Position numbers and translations under genes: made by a program
In this document: piece after piece, positions 53,663-64,000 of the stretch
How the letters are laid out: each line of letters starts with the position of its first letter
How positions within the stretch are numbered: position 1 is the first letter of the stretch
From: Archivesica marissinica
Taxonomy: Eukaryota; Mollusca; Bivalvia; Venerida; Vesicomyidae
Assembly: GCA_014843695.1 (NCBI GenBank)
Contig: JABXNX010000065.1
Location: forward strand, 62,001 to 126,000
Direction of reading: 5' to 3'
Length of the DNA stretch: 64,000 bases
Notes under the pieces: model-generated
The model's input: the letters and a program-made list of their open reading frames with translations, nothing else
What the model was told of the DNA's origin: nothing
Database searches by the model: none

Positions 53663-54115
53663 GTTTTCTTATTTTAAGTTCTATGTGATTTTAATTAGTA
53701 TGTCTGTGTACATTTGATAGTTCTCTACATTGCTTGCATTTATTCATATTGATATTTATGCATTCGTTTAAAGCGACACTGCGTCGGTGAAAACGCAAAT
53801 GTCTGCAGAATGTAATTTGCTATTATATGGTAATATGTTTTCCAAATATTTGCCTCAATCATATCTTTATTTCCTCCATGAAGGAGATTTACATGTTTAT
53901 GCATGACTAACTACGAATTACAAACACATTACAATAACTTATAAGAACAAAACTTACATCTCAAATGATATACAAACATAGCAAAAGTACAATATGAAAA
54001 GGGTATTTAGACAAAACGCAAGCATTCTCAGATTACTAAATTTAGTAAAATCTGTTAGGTTAAATAGTTCATTGACTGTTTATGTATTTAGTTGTTCTAC
54101 CACAACATATCAGGT

Positions 54116-56600
54116 TTAATTAGTTATATATTGTGTTGTATCATACAGGTATTTAATGCACATGCGTGCATATTTCTTATAGTTATATTCCAGGGAGAGT
54201 GGCCGTTTTCCCAGTAATTTAATATACATTTGATTGTTGGTTGCAGTTGATAATTCTGTACTGACTTGTTCTCCAAATTGTTCTTCTATATCATCTAGAA
54301 AATTGCGACGTAGCTGGTAAGTGGCTAAACAGGTTGTAGACATATGTGAGTGAATATCTGTATGTATTATCTGCTCACATTCAGTACACACACGTGCTTC
54401 GGTGTTTGGTGGTGTGACCCATAATTTCGAGATTGGAAATGATAATTTTAGGTCTAGCGTCGTGTTAGCCGCAGTCCATAAAATTGCTGGACGTCTTGGT
54501 ATATTTAGTTCGCGAAATCGGATAAAGTCTTTATCATGAATCGTCCGTTGTTGCCAGTCTGCGAGTGTTTGGTCATTTACATGTTTACGGAGTGTGGATT
54601 TCCATGCGTATTTACCTGGAAATTGCTTGTCTCGGACGTAAGATTGCAGCACGTCGTTTAGATTATATTTCTTTAGAAGTTTAATTTTGTCTAATGTGAA
54701 ACCGCAACCAACGTTGGGGTTTGCTAGGTATGCATACAGTTTAAATATGAATAACTGTTTTGCTCTGAGTGTTGGTGACATAGTAGCTAGTTTTTGTAGA
54801 AACACTAGTTTGCGTTTATTAATTTCGGATGCAATTGTTGGAAGATTCAGCATAGCTTCTGTCATATCTGATCTCGTATGTATTGGTTGGCCTTGAATTG
54901 TTTTGGTAACTAAATGCTGGAACTTATTTATTAGTTCATATCCTTTAAGGGTAATGTTTGACCACGTTTCGCATCCGTAAAGAGCAGATGGTAACACAAT
55001 TTTCCTGTATAAGTTAGCAGCCATTAATGGGTTTAGACCATGAGCGCGTGCACCAACCCCTGCTAGTGAGTAGAAAGACTTTCTGCCACGTTTACATGTT
55101 TCATCAATTGTCGTTGTAAAATTCCTATCGTGGCTTAACGTAATGCCCAAGTGATTTATAGATTCCACCTGTTTCAGTGGATTATTGTTTAAATAAAGAG
55201 TCGGGGGTTGTTGGGTTCTTTTGTTTTGTTTCGTGCTGAAAGTAATGGCAACACTCAATGTTATATTGGAAACCCCATTCATGAGCGTACCGTTCAGCAA
55301 TAAGCAAAAGGTTTTGCATGTTTTTGGGAGAAATGGATACAAGTGTTATATCGTCGGCCAGAGTGGGGCAGCTACAATCTATACTTCCAACTCTGGCTCC
55401 AAGATTACTTGATTCCAGTTTGCATAGGAGTTCATTTATGAATGCTAGATACATGTAACCGGAGCTGACGCCACCTTGTCTTACACCTTGGCGTATGGGA
55501 AACCATTTTGACTTGCAGCCGTTTAATACGACTGAGCTTTGAATATCCTTGTAGCAAAGCAACAATATTCTCCAAAGTTTACCATTAATTCCCATTTCAT
55601 ACAGTTTGGTGAACAAGCAGTCATGTCTGACGGTGTCGTACGCGGCTTTCGTATCTAGGAAAACTGCATGGGTATCACTACCCGCAGCTAAATTGTGGTC
55701 AATGGTCTCCTGTAGACAATATGAAGCCGTTATGCAACTGAGACCAGACTGAAATCCGTGTTGGTATGAGTGTGGTAATACCTGTGAACATGAGAATGTT
55801 CTAAGACGTCGTTCACAGACACGTTCAAAGAGTTTATACACAGTATTTAGCAATGATACTGGGCGGTAATTACACATATCATATGAGCATTTACCTTTGC
55901 CTTTGAATATTGGTATAAGGAGACCCTTGCGCCAGTCATTTGGTATATATTCCACTGTCAGTACGGCATTAAATAGTTTGGTAAGAAATAATTCAAGTCT
56001 GCGACCTCCATGTGTGATATACTCATTTTGAATCATATCAGTACCCGCTGCTTTGCGTCTTTTTAATAATTTAATGGCACTGTTTAGTTCGTATTCAGTA
56101 ATTGGCGAGTTAAGAAGTCCGTTGTCTGAGTTCTGTTTCGACGTTTCGATATACATATTTATTTTGCTTGTGATGTTCTCTTTGCATGTCTCATCAATAA
56201 GTTTGTCGTCGGGTGTATATAATATTTCGTAATGTCCAGCAAATGCGTCTGTAACTTCTTGAGGGGTTTCAATAACACCACCGTTAAGTTTGAGTTCAAC
56301 GAACGAGGGTTGCTTTCTGTCCGTTTTGCGTATTTTAAGAAGGTACCAGAATAACCTTATATCTATTTCGGCTGCGGATTCTAGTTCACGGAAGCCGTCG
56401 TTAATTAGTTTTTCGGACGCTTGCCGTTTGCATGAACGAAATGAGTTTTTACATTCCTTGTAAAACCGGTAGCTTTCATTGTCGGAGTAATGGGGCCTGC
56501 CCGCTTGTATCCATTTCGACCTAGCGTTACGTGAACGTGTGTGTGCGTCTTTGACTTGTTTCGACCAGTACGGCTTAGTATACGGGTTATATTTTGTTTT
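54116..56600 (-). pseudogene. LINE ORF2, reverse transcriptase part, one internal frameshift
   Basis: Frame runs from KPYWSKQVKDAHTRSRNAR near 56560 without stop through KRRKAAGTDMIQNEYI, NYRPVSLLNTVYKLFERV, HGFQSGLSCITA, VFLDTKAAYDTVRH, GVRQGGVSSGYMYLAFIN and the catalytic LADDITL to about 55250, where it shifts frame and continues as AITFSTKQNKR, INHLGITLSHD, SALYGCETWSN to the stop at 54116, with a zinc-binding CTECEQIIHTDIHSHMSTTC near the end. Confidence 0.88.
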
Positions 56601-57450
56601 GGGAATGTTCTAATTTCCTGTCCAACTTTGAACTGTAAGACTTCAACATTTCGTCAGTAGCTGTATACCATTTAACGTAGCCTTGGTAGTCTAGAGGCGT
56701 TGGGGTGTTCGGTGCACTGTCGTGATATTGTATTGTTACATGTATGGGTAAGTGATCTGATGACGCGAGTGTGTCCTCGTCATTGAACACTTTGCAGAAT
56801 GTAACCTTCGATTCAATAAGGACGTCAGATAAGCAATAATCGATGCATGTCTTGTATGGAGTAAATGTAAAGGAGGGTCCTTGTGATAACTGTGTGAGAT
56901 TTATTGGAACCAGATATGAGTCTTTTACATACCTTTTGAATATATTGGATTTTGGCTCATTAACGTGTACAGCGTCTTTAAGACTAGCATTCATATCTCC
57001 GCAGATCATCACGTGGCCAATGTCTTGGTAGTATATTGTAATATCACTGAGCTTTTCAAGACATTCGCTGTACGTTTGAATATCATTGCACGCTGGCATG
57101 TACACAGAAAAAATAAAAAGTGGCCTTTGGGATCGCGATTGAACTTTAATGCCAATTATGCGGTCATTCCCACAATCGAGGTGTTTGATAATGGAGGAAA
57201 GTGACCTCCTATATAAGATAGCAACTCCAGCTTTTCCGCATATACGCGGGTCATGTATACTTAAAGATGAGTCGGTTCTGGTAAAACTGGTATATCTTGG
57301 ATCAATAGAATCCATGAAGGATAGTGAGTGTGGTAGAAGTTTGTGTTCGCAAATGAGGGCTATGTCACAATTGGTCATATGGAGGGTGTTGCTAAGACTC
57401 ATGGTTGATGACATAATCCCACGAACATTCCATGACAAAATGTTCAACAT
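56587..57450 (-). pseudogene. LINE ORF2, endonuclease part
   Basis: Starts with ILSWNVRGIMSS at the ATG 57448-57450; catalytic CEHKLLPHS, GKAGVAILYRR, FIFSVYMPACND, MICGDMNAS, IDYCLSD and SSDHLPIHV are present, covering the full endonuclease fold. A frameshift in the aaaacaaaatata run near 56600 separates it from the reverse transcriptase frame. The frame can be extended upstream to 57894 but that overlaps ORF1. Confidence 0.87.
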
Positions 57451-57520
57451 GATTATAGTTTGGACTAACGTATTACAGGAAATATTAGTAATAGTGTATT
57501 GATGTCTAGTGAGTGTGATT

Positions 57521-59500
57521 CTAATTGGTGGGTGTATAATCGTACCAACTCTCAATGTTTTCATTCCAGTCCTCCTGTGAAGTATCATTCCAGGGGTTAT
57601 CACGACGTTTGGCTTTATGGTTTTGTTCATATTGCAAATTTGTGTTTGTGTCGTAGTGATTGTTATAGTCTCTATTAGTATTATAATGTTCATATCGCGA
57701 CGTGTTCGGTGGGCGCCTATAGTCATAATCTCGTGTATTGTAATGTGTTTGTGTCGGACCTTTGTGTTGACTTCTGTCTTGTTCTTGTCGTTTTTTGTGT
57801 AGTCGAGGTTTTGTTTCCCATGGTTTGATAATAACACCATCGGGTAGGGGGAAACTTTCGTTCTCAAGTGTATTACAAAATATACTAGGGACATTTATCC
57901 GAGCAAATAGCGTGTTGCAAATAATCAAATGGTTGATATACCTACACCATTTTCTTGGAAATGCTTACGCATGCCAGAAGCAGTAGTTGACGGGTCGATA
58001 TTACCTACAAAATATGTTATGATACGTTTCTTTCTCACACCAATGAATACGTCACTATCTTGGGGTATGCGTTCATTATCGTTGTCAGTGATTCCAAGAT
58101 CATTGTTTTTGTGTGTGTTATTGTCACTAGTGCTACATATACGTATGATAGTATTACAACTATTAACAGACTGGTTATCATCTTCTCCCGTCGGGCTGTT
58201 TGCACTGTGCTTGACTGTTAGCAAATGATCCATTTCCTATATGTGTATTGTCTGTAAGTTGCTCATCGTTTCCGTTAACTCTGTTATGAGGTTTATTGGT
58301 ACCGGTGCTTGTTTGATTGGTTTGTGGGCTGTCATCTTCTTTCTGTTGCGGAATCACCGTATATGTTGCATCCGTTGTTGTTTCCTTTTGTTTCTCTGTT
58401 GTTACTTCTGCGTATGATCTTCTATGAGATGTTATATTCGGATGTGTGTCATATTGCCTCCTAGCAAATTCGGGGATGAAATCGTTACATGTATGCGGAT
58501 CAGTAGGTGCTGCATTTACTTTAGTTTTAGGAGTTACATCATATGTATTTCTGGATGAGTTACTTTCTCTCCGAGTTGTCTCATTATTACAATTTACATT
58601 CTCGTCACTGATTTCGGCTGCATTTGCATCTGCTATATGAGCTATGGCTCTGTTTTCATTTATAAGTGGTCCGTTCAGTCTATGTTCGAATTTGTTTACC
58701 TTGAAGGTCATCCAGTCTATTAAAGTGCTGTTAAGGTCAACTTTTGTTTTAACTCTAGATAACACCGTCTTCGTGATGTCTGCATTTGCAGTGAGTGTGT
58801 TGCACAATTGGGTTAGTTTGTCCAATTGTTGTTTAAAGTCTGACTTTTCCTTTTCAAGTGTATGAATTCGCTGGATCAAATTGGATAAAATGTGTTGGTT
58901 GTTAGCCTGGTCACCTTGGAATATTTGGAATTCTTCCTGTAGAGTATGAACAGTACCATATAAGTCCGCAGTTTGTAATGTTTCTGTTTATGTAATATCA
59001 CTGTCGGTTTCTGATTTGGTCGAATTATATTTACTGAACACTTCATTTATATCTGTTGCCTGGTCCCCATTAATGTAAGATGTAAGAATATAGCAGTCCA
59101 AAGCTAGTTTGCTTTCGGTAGATGATCGGCTAGATTTTCTTCTTGTGATAAGTTTACCTTTAGGGCACTCTGTATATTGCTGTGCCTTTTGTGAAAGATA
59201 GTGTCTGTACCATTCGAGTTTATTGAAATCTTTGTTACACAGTGACAACAGTGTTTCCAAAAATTCCTTTTTTGGTTTATTTTGCAAAGACATTTCAATT
59301 TTCACGAAGAAATCTTGTTGCGGAATATGGTCATCATCTTCGCCAGCAGATTGACTCTCTTCCATGGTGTCTGTATATTGTGAATTTAGATGGATATTAT
59401 CTGGGTCTAATTGTGCAGAGGTGATGATACCAGAGTCCATATTAAAATACGTCGGGGTGGCTATAAATAGCTCACTTGTGTCTAAATAGCTGGTCGCCAT
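57521..59500 (-). pseudogene. LINE ORF1, degenerate
   Basis: Four successive open segments: 59500-58988 (acidic N-terminus, ends with TAA in an otherwise continuous frame), 58987-58178 (coiled coil LEKEKSDFKQQLDKLTQLCNTL, Ser/Thr/Asn-rich linker), 58233-57925 (DVFIGVRKKRIITYFVGNID, an RRM-like fold) and 57928-57521 (basic Tyr/Asn/Arg-rich C-terminus with FPLPDGVIIKPWETKPR). Frameshifts lie near 58200 and 57928. Likely an RNA-binding ORF1 protein originally. Confidence 0.75.
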
Positions 59501-59862
59501 TGAGAGTTGCCTCGGGCTGAAGTCGTATCAAACAGTGTAGGTCGTGTATGCTGTGTTACAACACAATACCGTTATGTGTTCACAGAGAAACTGCCCCCGA
59601 GGCAGAAATGTAAATTCAACACAGACAGAGCTAAGCAATTTACAGTCAATTACTCTATTCTTATTGTGAAGTTCTATTGTTTAGTGGTTATTTGTCTTTT
59701 TCTCATTAGTATTTAATTATATTGAAATGATTCATACCTCGTCGTTTTTTCCATCATAAAACGAACATGTCCATATAAGAATCATAGTTGTAAACTCAAA
59801 ATTAATCCAATAAAGTCCACAAAACAACAGAGCAAAACAAAACGTGTTTTTCTGAGCTCCAC

Positions 59863-60089
59863 AATAATTCTACAAATAAATAAACGTCGTATACGCGGTT
59901 TGTTGACATAATAAAATAATGTAAATATGGTCGACAGTCATGCGTAATACAACGCGTTTATCCTGATTAACACAGTGTGGTACATATTTACAGTGACATC
60001 TCACATGTGTGCCTAGTTTTAGTTAAATTATCACTAAACGAAAGTATCGCGTGTTTATTATTGACTCCAATGACAAGCAAACGTCAATT
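59863..60089. other. paralogous block, inferred intron of GT32-4
   Basis: Matches 29945-30180 and 40985-41210 (aataaacgtcgtatacgcgg, ataataaaataatgtaaata, tattgactccaatgacaagc). Non-coding. Confidence 0.75.
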
Positions 60090-60837
60090 GACCTTTCTGC
60101 CGATTTTGATTGACAGCTGGCGTTAGCCAATCGCATCGCACCATTCGCGCACACCCCCGGCAACGGTTTATCGCCGCCATCTTGTTAGACAAACAATGCA
60201 TATTAGACAAACTAGTAACGAGTAGACAAATTTGAAAAGGCGTGAATTTGATCGAAAATACGGGTTTTAAATTGTTTTAATGATGTTGAAAATGTGTAGC
60301 TTTGGTGTGTGGGTTAGTTATAGTACAAAATTAGTCGATATCCTGGTGATCGACGTTAAATTCAACCCATTTCAAAATCCTTGGACAAATCTAAAAGTGT
60401 GTATATGAACCACAAAATACCAGACAGCTGCTTTAAAAACAATGCATCTATAAAAACACCGACTGACCCCATATAGTCATTCTTTTATCGCAAACACAGC
60501 AATCAAATTTAAGCATGTCACACTGTTTATTGGAAGTAATCAACAATTTACCGGTACATCACAGAGACCGCCACATAATATCCCGTTAGAGTCCTACTGT
60601 CAAGATCAAAGTGTTGCACATCGGAATTTAGCACTGATTGTGCTAATAATTGGTCAATTATAAAATGTGTGCACACAATAATAGTATTGATTAGTACACC
60701 GAGTCATTGTTTTATCGTTCCGTCAGACAAACGAGTTATTTAGTAAAATTTTAATCAAATCTGATAACGAGTGATCGTGATCTGAAATTATTTTTTGAAA
60801 AATAATTACAAATTAATTAATGCTGTCTGAACAGAAC

Positions 60838-62845
60838 ATCTCTTTTATTTCACTCAATACATGTACAGAACATGCAAATATGAGGTATTTACAATAAACA
60901 AGACATACAAACGAGGCTACAAAACAAAAGCACAAAACAGAATATATCAATTGTCAAGGTGAATAAATATTTCCAATAGTATTTTAGTTATAGACACAAA
61001 TATCACAAATTTGGAAAAAGAGTATACCTGTTACATTATTGTATGTGACATTATTATCATAATAAACTTACATAATTTCTGAAATTCTGAACTATTTTTG
61101 GTGCAAATTAATTTCTCTAATTTAAACATATTTGGGCGTCGAAAATACATCGGATTAATATATTGTCTTCTTTCATTTGTAAATTGTTCACATTCAAACA
61201 AATAGTGAAATTCATCCCCAATTCTGTTTCTACAAGAGTTACATGTTCTTTCATTTATTGGTGTTCTTGACCAGTTTCCTGTTTCTATTGGTAATCGATG
61301 GTTTCTTGTTCTAAATTTAATTAGGTTATACAATGTGGAGTTTTGTAATTTTGATAAGTAAGGTTCAATTCCAAAAGATCTTTTAAACACTCGATAAAAC
61401 GTACTATTACTAGAGTTGTCTACCATGGTGTACCAATTATTTAAATATAAATCATGTAGTTTTTGTTTTACCGCTAGTTTTAACCATTTTGCATTAGGAA
61501 AACTATGTTCAGTCCATACATTTATGAAACCACATTTTATTAGAATTGTTTTAACATTATATAGCCATGGAAATTTTACCTTAAGCAATTCTTCGGGTAA
61601 ATTTTGTGATGTTTGTAACATATTTTTATATACTAGATGAGACAATTTCTTTGGTATATCACCTTCTTCCGTAATACATAGTTTTGACCAGAACGAAATA
61701 ATTTTTTCCTCAATAGCTATCGATAGCGGCATACATCCAGTTTCGCCATAAATAAAATAATTTGGGGTGGACCGTTTTAATTTCAATATATATTTTAAAA
61801 ATTTAAGTTGAACCCTTTCTATTACATCTAATTTCCCAAACCCCCAAATTTCAGCTCCATATAGTAGAATCGGTTTGATGGTTTTATTAAATAGGTCTAT
61901 TTGTAGATCTATTGGTAGGTTAAGTCGATTTGAATTTCTTATTAGGCTATACATTGCCCTAGTTGCTTGATTTGAAATATTTTGTTTACAATTAAAGAAA
62001 GAGCCACTTCTATTGAAGAAGATACCAAGGTATTTATACTCTTTTACGACTTCTATTGTTTCCTTTTTATATTTGAAATTATACATAGGTTGTCTACCTT
62101 TTGAAAACACGATTATTTTAGTTTTTGTGATATTAACCGTGAGCTTCCATTTATCACAGTATTGTTCGTAAGTATTTAGGGCATCTTGTAAATCACTTGC
62201 AGTTTCTGCCAGTATTACTGTATCGTCTGCATAAAGTAAAATGTATATTTTTAAAAGATTAAAGAGCTCGTTTGTGTTTTGTTCATTCTGTAATAATATT
62301 CCTTGCGCATTACTATTGTTTTGGAAAAAATCTCTTAAGTCATTTAAAAATAAAGAAAATAGCAAAGGAGACAAATTTTCACCTTGACGAACTCCGATGT
62401 TGCATGTGAAGAAGTTCGAAAATTTTGAATTAACTTTTACACAAGACTTTATTCCATTATACATGTTTCTTATAACCTGTAGACATTTATCATTGATTTT
62501 AGCATTTATTAATTTCTCCCATAAGCCATTTCTCCAGATGGTATCGAACGCTTGTTTTAAATCGATAAATGAGCAAAATAAATTTTTTCTGTTGTTGTTA
62601 ACATATTGAATGATATGTTGTAAAATAAATAAATTGTCTGCTGTTGAAAATCCTTTTCTGAATCCCGCTTGTGTGTTGTTTAAAATATCATTAGTTTCAA
62701 CATAATCGGTTATTCTTTTATTCAAAATACTAGTAAATACTTTGCCTAGACAACTTAACAATGTTATTGGGCGATAGTTTTCTGGTTTTGTTATGTCTCC
62801 TTTATTTTTATATATTGGGTTAATAATACCAACTGTCCACGAAAT
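60838..62845 (-). mobile_element. 5'-truncated LINE nested in the DNA transposon
   Basis: Minus orientation. Coding begins within the reverse transcriptase (SWTVGIINPIYKNKG) and runs intact to the stop at 61031; the 3' UTR ends near gtgaaataaaagagatg. The upstream 47 codons of the open frame (62983-62845) are flanking sequence. Confidence 0.85.
61031..62845 (-). CDS. LINE ORF2 C-terminal part, reverse transcriptase
   Basis: About 600 intact codons: ENYRPITLLSCLGKVFTSIL, QAGFRKGFSTADNLFIL, FCSFIDLKQAFDTIWRN, IGVRQGENLSPLLFSLFLND, catalytic YADDT, EYKYLGIFFNRSGSF, and a C-terminal zinc-binding stretch CNSCRNRIGDEFHYLFEC. The endonuclease and N-terminal reverse transcriptase motifs are lost by 5' truncation. 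Undamaged frame implies a recent insertion. Confidence 0.88.
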   Translation of the reverse strand: MSWTVGIINPIYKNKGDITKPENYRPITLLSCLGKVFTSILNKRITDYVETNDILNNTQAGFRKGFSTADNLFILQHIIQYVNNNRKNLFCSFIDLKQAFDTIWRNGLWEKLINAKINDKCLQVIRNMYNGIKSCVKVNSKFSNFFTCNIGVRQGENLSPLLFSLFLNDLRDFFQNNSNAQGILLQNEQNTNELFNLLKIYILLYADDTVILAETASDLQDALNTYEQYCDKWKLTVNITKTKIIVFSKGRQPMYNFKYKKETIEVVKEYKYLGIFFNRSGSFFNCKQNISNQATRAMYSLIRNSNRLNLPIDLQIDLFNKTIKPILLYGAEIWGFGKLDVIERVQLKFLKYILKLKRSTPNYFIYGETGCMPLSIAIEEKIISFWSKLCITEEGDIPKKLSHLVYKNMLQTSQNLPEELLKVKFPWLYNVKTILIKCGFINVWTEHSFPNAKWLKLAVKQKLHDLYLNNWYTMVDNSSNSTFYRVFKRSFGIEPYLSKLQNSTLYNLIKFRTRNHRLPIETGNWSRTPINERTCNSCRNRIGDEFHYLFECEQFTNERRQYINPMYFRRPNMFKLEKLICTKNSSEFQKLCKFIMIIMSHTIM

Positions 62846-63002
62846 AATATATTCTGCATTTATAGATCTACTGTTCACAAGAGATATGTGAGTATAATGG
62901 TGATTAAAATTATACATGTGGTTCATACATATTGTCGTGGATGGTGGACTAGGGATCAGATAGAAGTAATAGTACCCATGCATGTGCAGAGCTGTGGGAT
63001 TC

Positions 63003-63075
63003 CCATATTAGCTCAGTGAACGTACTGGTGTTCAGTTTTTGGGTCTAATGTTCGAGTCTTCTAGGAGGCATAGGG
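63003..63075 (+). mobile_element. possible tRNA-derived SINE head
   Basis: tattagctcagtgaacgtac (A-box-like) and aatgttcgagtcttctagg (B-box-like) with tRNA-like spacing, but no foldable acceptor stem that I can confirm. Confidence 0.35.
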
Positions 63076-63945
63076 TCGAGTCTCTCAAGACGGTGGCATA
63101 TTTCATTTCTTTTAATGTCAAAGTTGACACGATGTGGTTGTTCGGGTGTCAGTAGTTTCGTATAACTACTTCTTCGTATACAAGGCAATATAGAGTGAAA
63201 CATTGTGGTGGATTCGTCTAATAGTATATTATCACGCCTACGCCAATTATGAGATGGGCTGTTGACAAATTAATCAAATACTGGAGAATATATTATTTTT
63301 CACACCTTGATTGGTCGGTTCAAACATTTGTGATGCTGGCTTGTATGCCCGTGTTTTATCAGCTTTAGAGCTGAGCCGTGCCATATGTCCAAGCCCTTAC
63401 ATCATGTATAAATATCATGCTCTTCACATCAATTTCATTACAACCATGGCGTCTATATTTCCATGCGTGTTTTGCTGACTATACAATACAAATACAATAA
63501 AAAATAGATACACACTGTAAATGGCATTGTCATTGTATTAATCTATGTACCTTTTTTATGTATTGTTATGTCATTGTAAATAATTTAATGCTTTGATGTA
63601 CAATAAATATATTATTTTAATGACGGTCTATGATTTATTTATTCTCCCCCATTCACTTTAATTAATCTTGATTAGTGGCCTGAAACCTAGATAGATAATC
63701 ACTCCTGGTATGGCAAACACACGGCTACATAGTCCCATTCATAATTGTGTCTAATTACCTAAATAGCTAATAATAATATTAATATCTGGGTAAAATAAAA
63801 CTGAGAAATTCCACGGAATTTTATCTAGATTAACTCGATGCAGGTCTGCGTTAGACGCCATTTTGTTAGATAGCTTGTCTCGCGTAGTTACAGCGAGCAC
63901 CTGTAACTATGGGGGGCGTGCCTAAGTAGCGTTTGCAGAAAGGTC
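63076..63945. other. right part of the DNA transposon, non-coding
   Basis: No frame or repeat recognised apart from the terminal inverted repeat. Confidence 0.5.
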
Positions 63946-64000
63946 AATTCAGGAGCGCAGATGTTGTCATAAAGTTGAGATATGGGCCTCCATTTTGCCA

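Larger units (their letters stand above)
53858..59862 (-). mobile_element. near-complete LINE in the inferred GT32-4 intron
   Basis: About 6.0 kb, minus orientation, inserted in the block that is uninterrupted at 29910-29965 (tttgcct on one side, aataattctacaaataaata on the other). Includes 5' leader, ORF1 region (57521-59500), ORF2 (57450-54116) and a 3' end with catggaggaaataaagat. ORF1 has one stop and two frameshifts, ORF2 two frameshifts. No clean target duplication is visible, probably because of a small deletion. Confidence 0.85.
60090..63945. mobile_element. non-autonomous DNA transposon with AATT target duplication
   Basis: 3.86 kb. Ends GACCTTTCTGC ... GCAGAAAGGTC (11-bp perfect inverted repeats), flanked by AATT at 60086-60089 and 63946-63949. 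The empty site acgtcaattcaggagcg is at 30156-30172 and in copy 3 near 41200. No transposase; the only coding content is a nested LINE. Superfamily undetermined. Confidence 0.78.

Overview
The window is animal nuclear DNA: AT-rich, spliced, no operons, crowded with LINEs, tRNA-derived SINEs, one LTR retrotransposon, DNA elements and, above all, minisatellites. About 13 kb (roughly a fifth) is simple tandem array. A lophotrochozoan, most likely a bivalve mollusc, fits best (inference from the LINE/SINE style; no species can be proved from the sequence). A gap of exactly 1000 N (35261-36260) marks a draft scaffold.

Layout. 1-3770: a 19-bp array and a 37-bp array that ends exactly at the splice donor of a minus-strand DEG/ENaC channel exon (3770-4360). 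4361-12656: no genes, but MITEs, four SINE families, a SINE triplet and a 60-bp array. 12657-31124: a GT32 (DXD/OCH1-like) glycosyltransferase gene, its intron with 74-bp and 66-bp arrays, an 84-unit 22-bp array, then a second, broken GT32 copy whose intron contains a complete 7.25-kb Ty3/gypsy-like element. 31125-41822: promoter block, LINE remnants, a 21-bp array with the assembly gap, further arrays, and GT32 copy 3 with a recognisable first exon. 42230-49009: a full-length but broken LINE with target-site duplication. 49025-51736: SINE chimera, a 21/29-bp array and GT32 copy 4. 52020-64000: what I infer to be the intron of copy 4, filled by a LINE tail, short arrays, a SINE, a second near-complete LINE and a 3.86-kb non-autonomous DNA transposon carrying a third LINE.

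All host genes run on the minus strand. GT32 copies 2-4 are tandem duplicates: each unit has a short exon 1 (start codon, signal anchor, donor at phase 1), an intron, and exon 2 with the catalytic domain. Comparing the units dates insertions (empty versus filled sites) and shows arrays that are present, absent or built from different unit lengths at equivalent places. Main points of interest: arrays that begin at splice junctions and repeat a donor-like sequence; a gypsy-like element with integrase upstream of reverse transcriptase; the deduced two-exon GT32 structure; and the paralogous loci with different amplified units.
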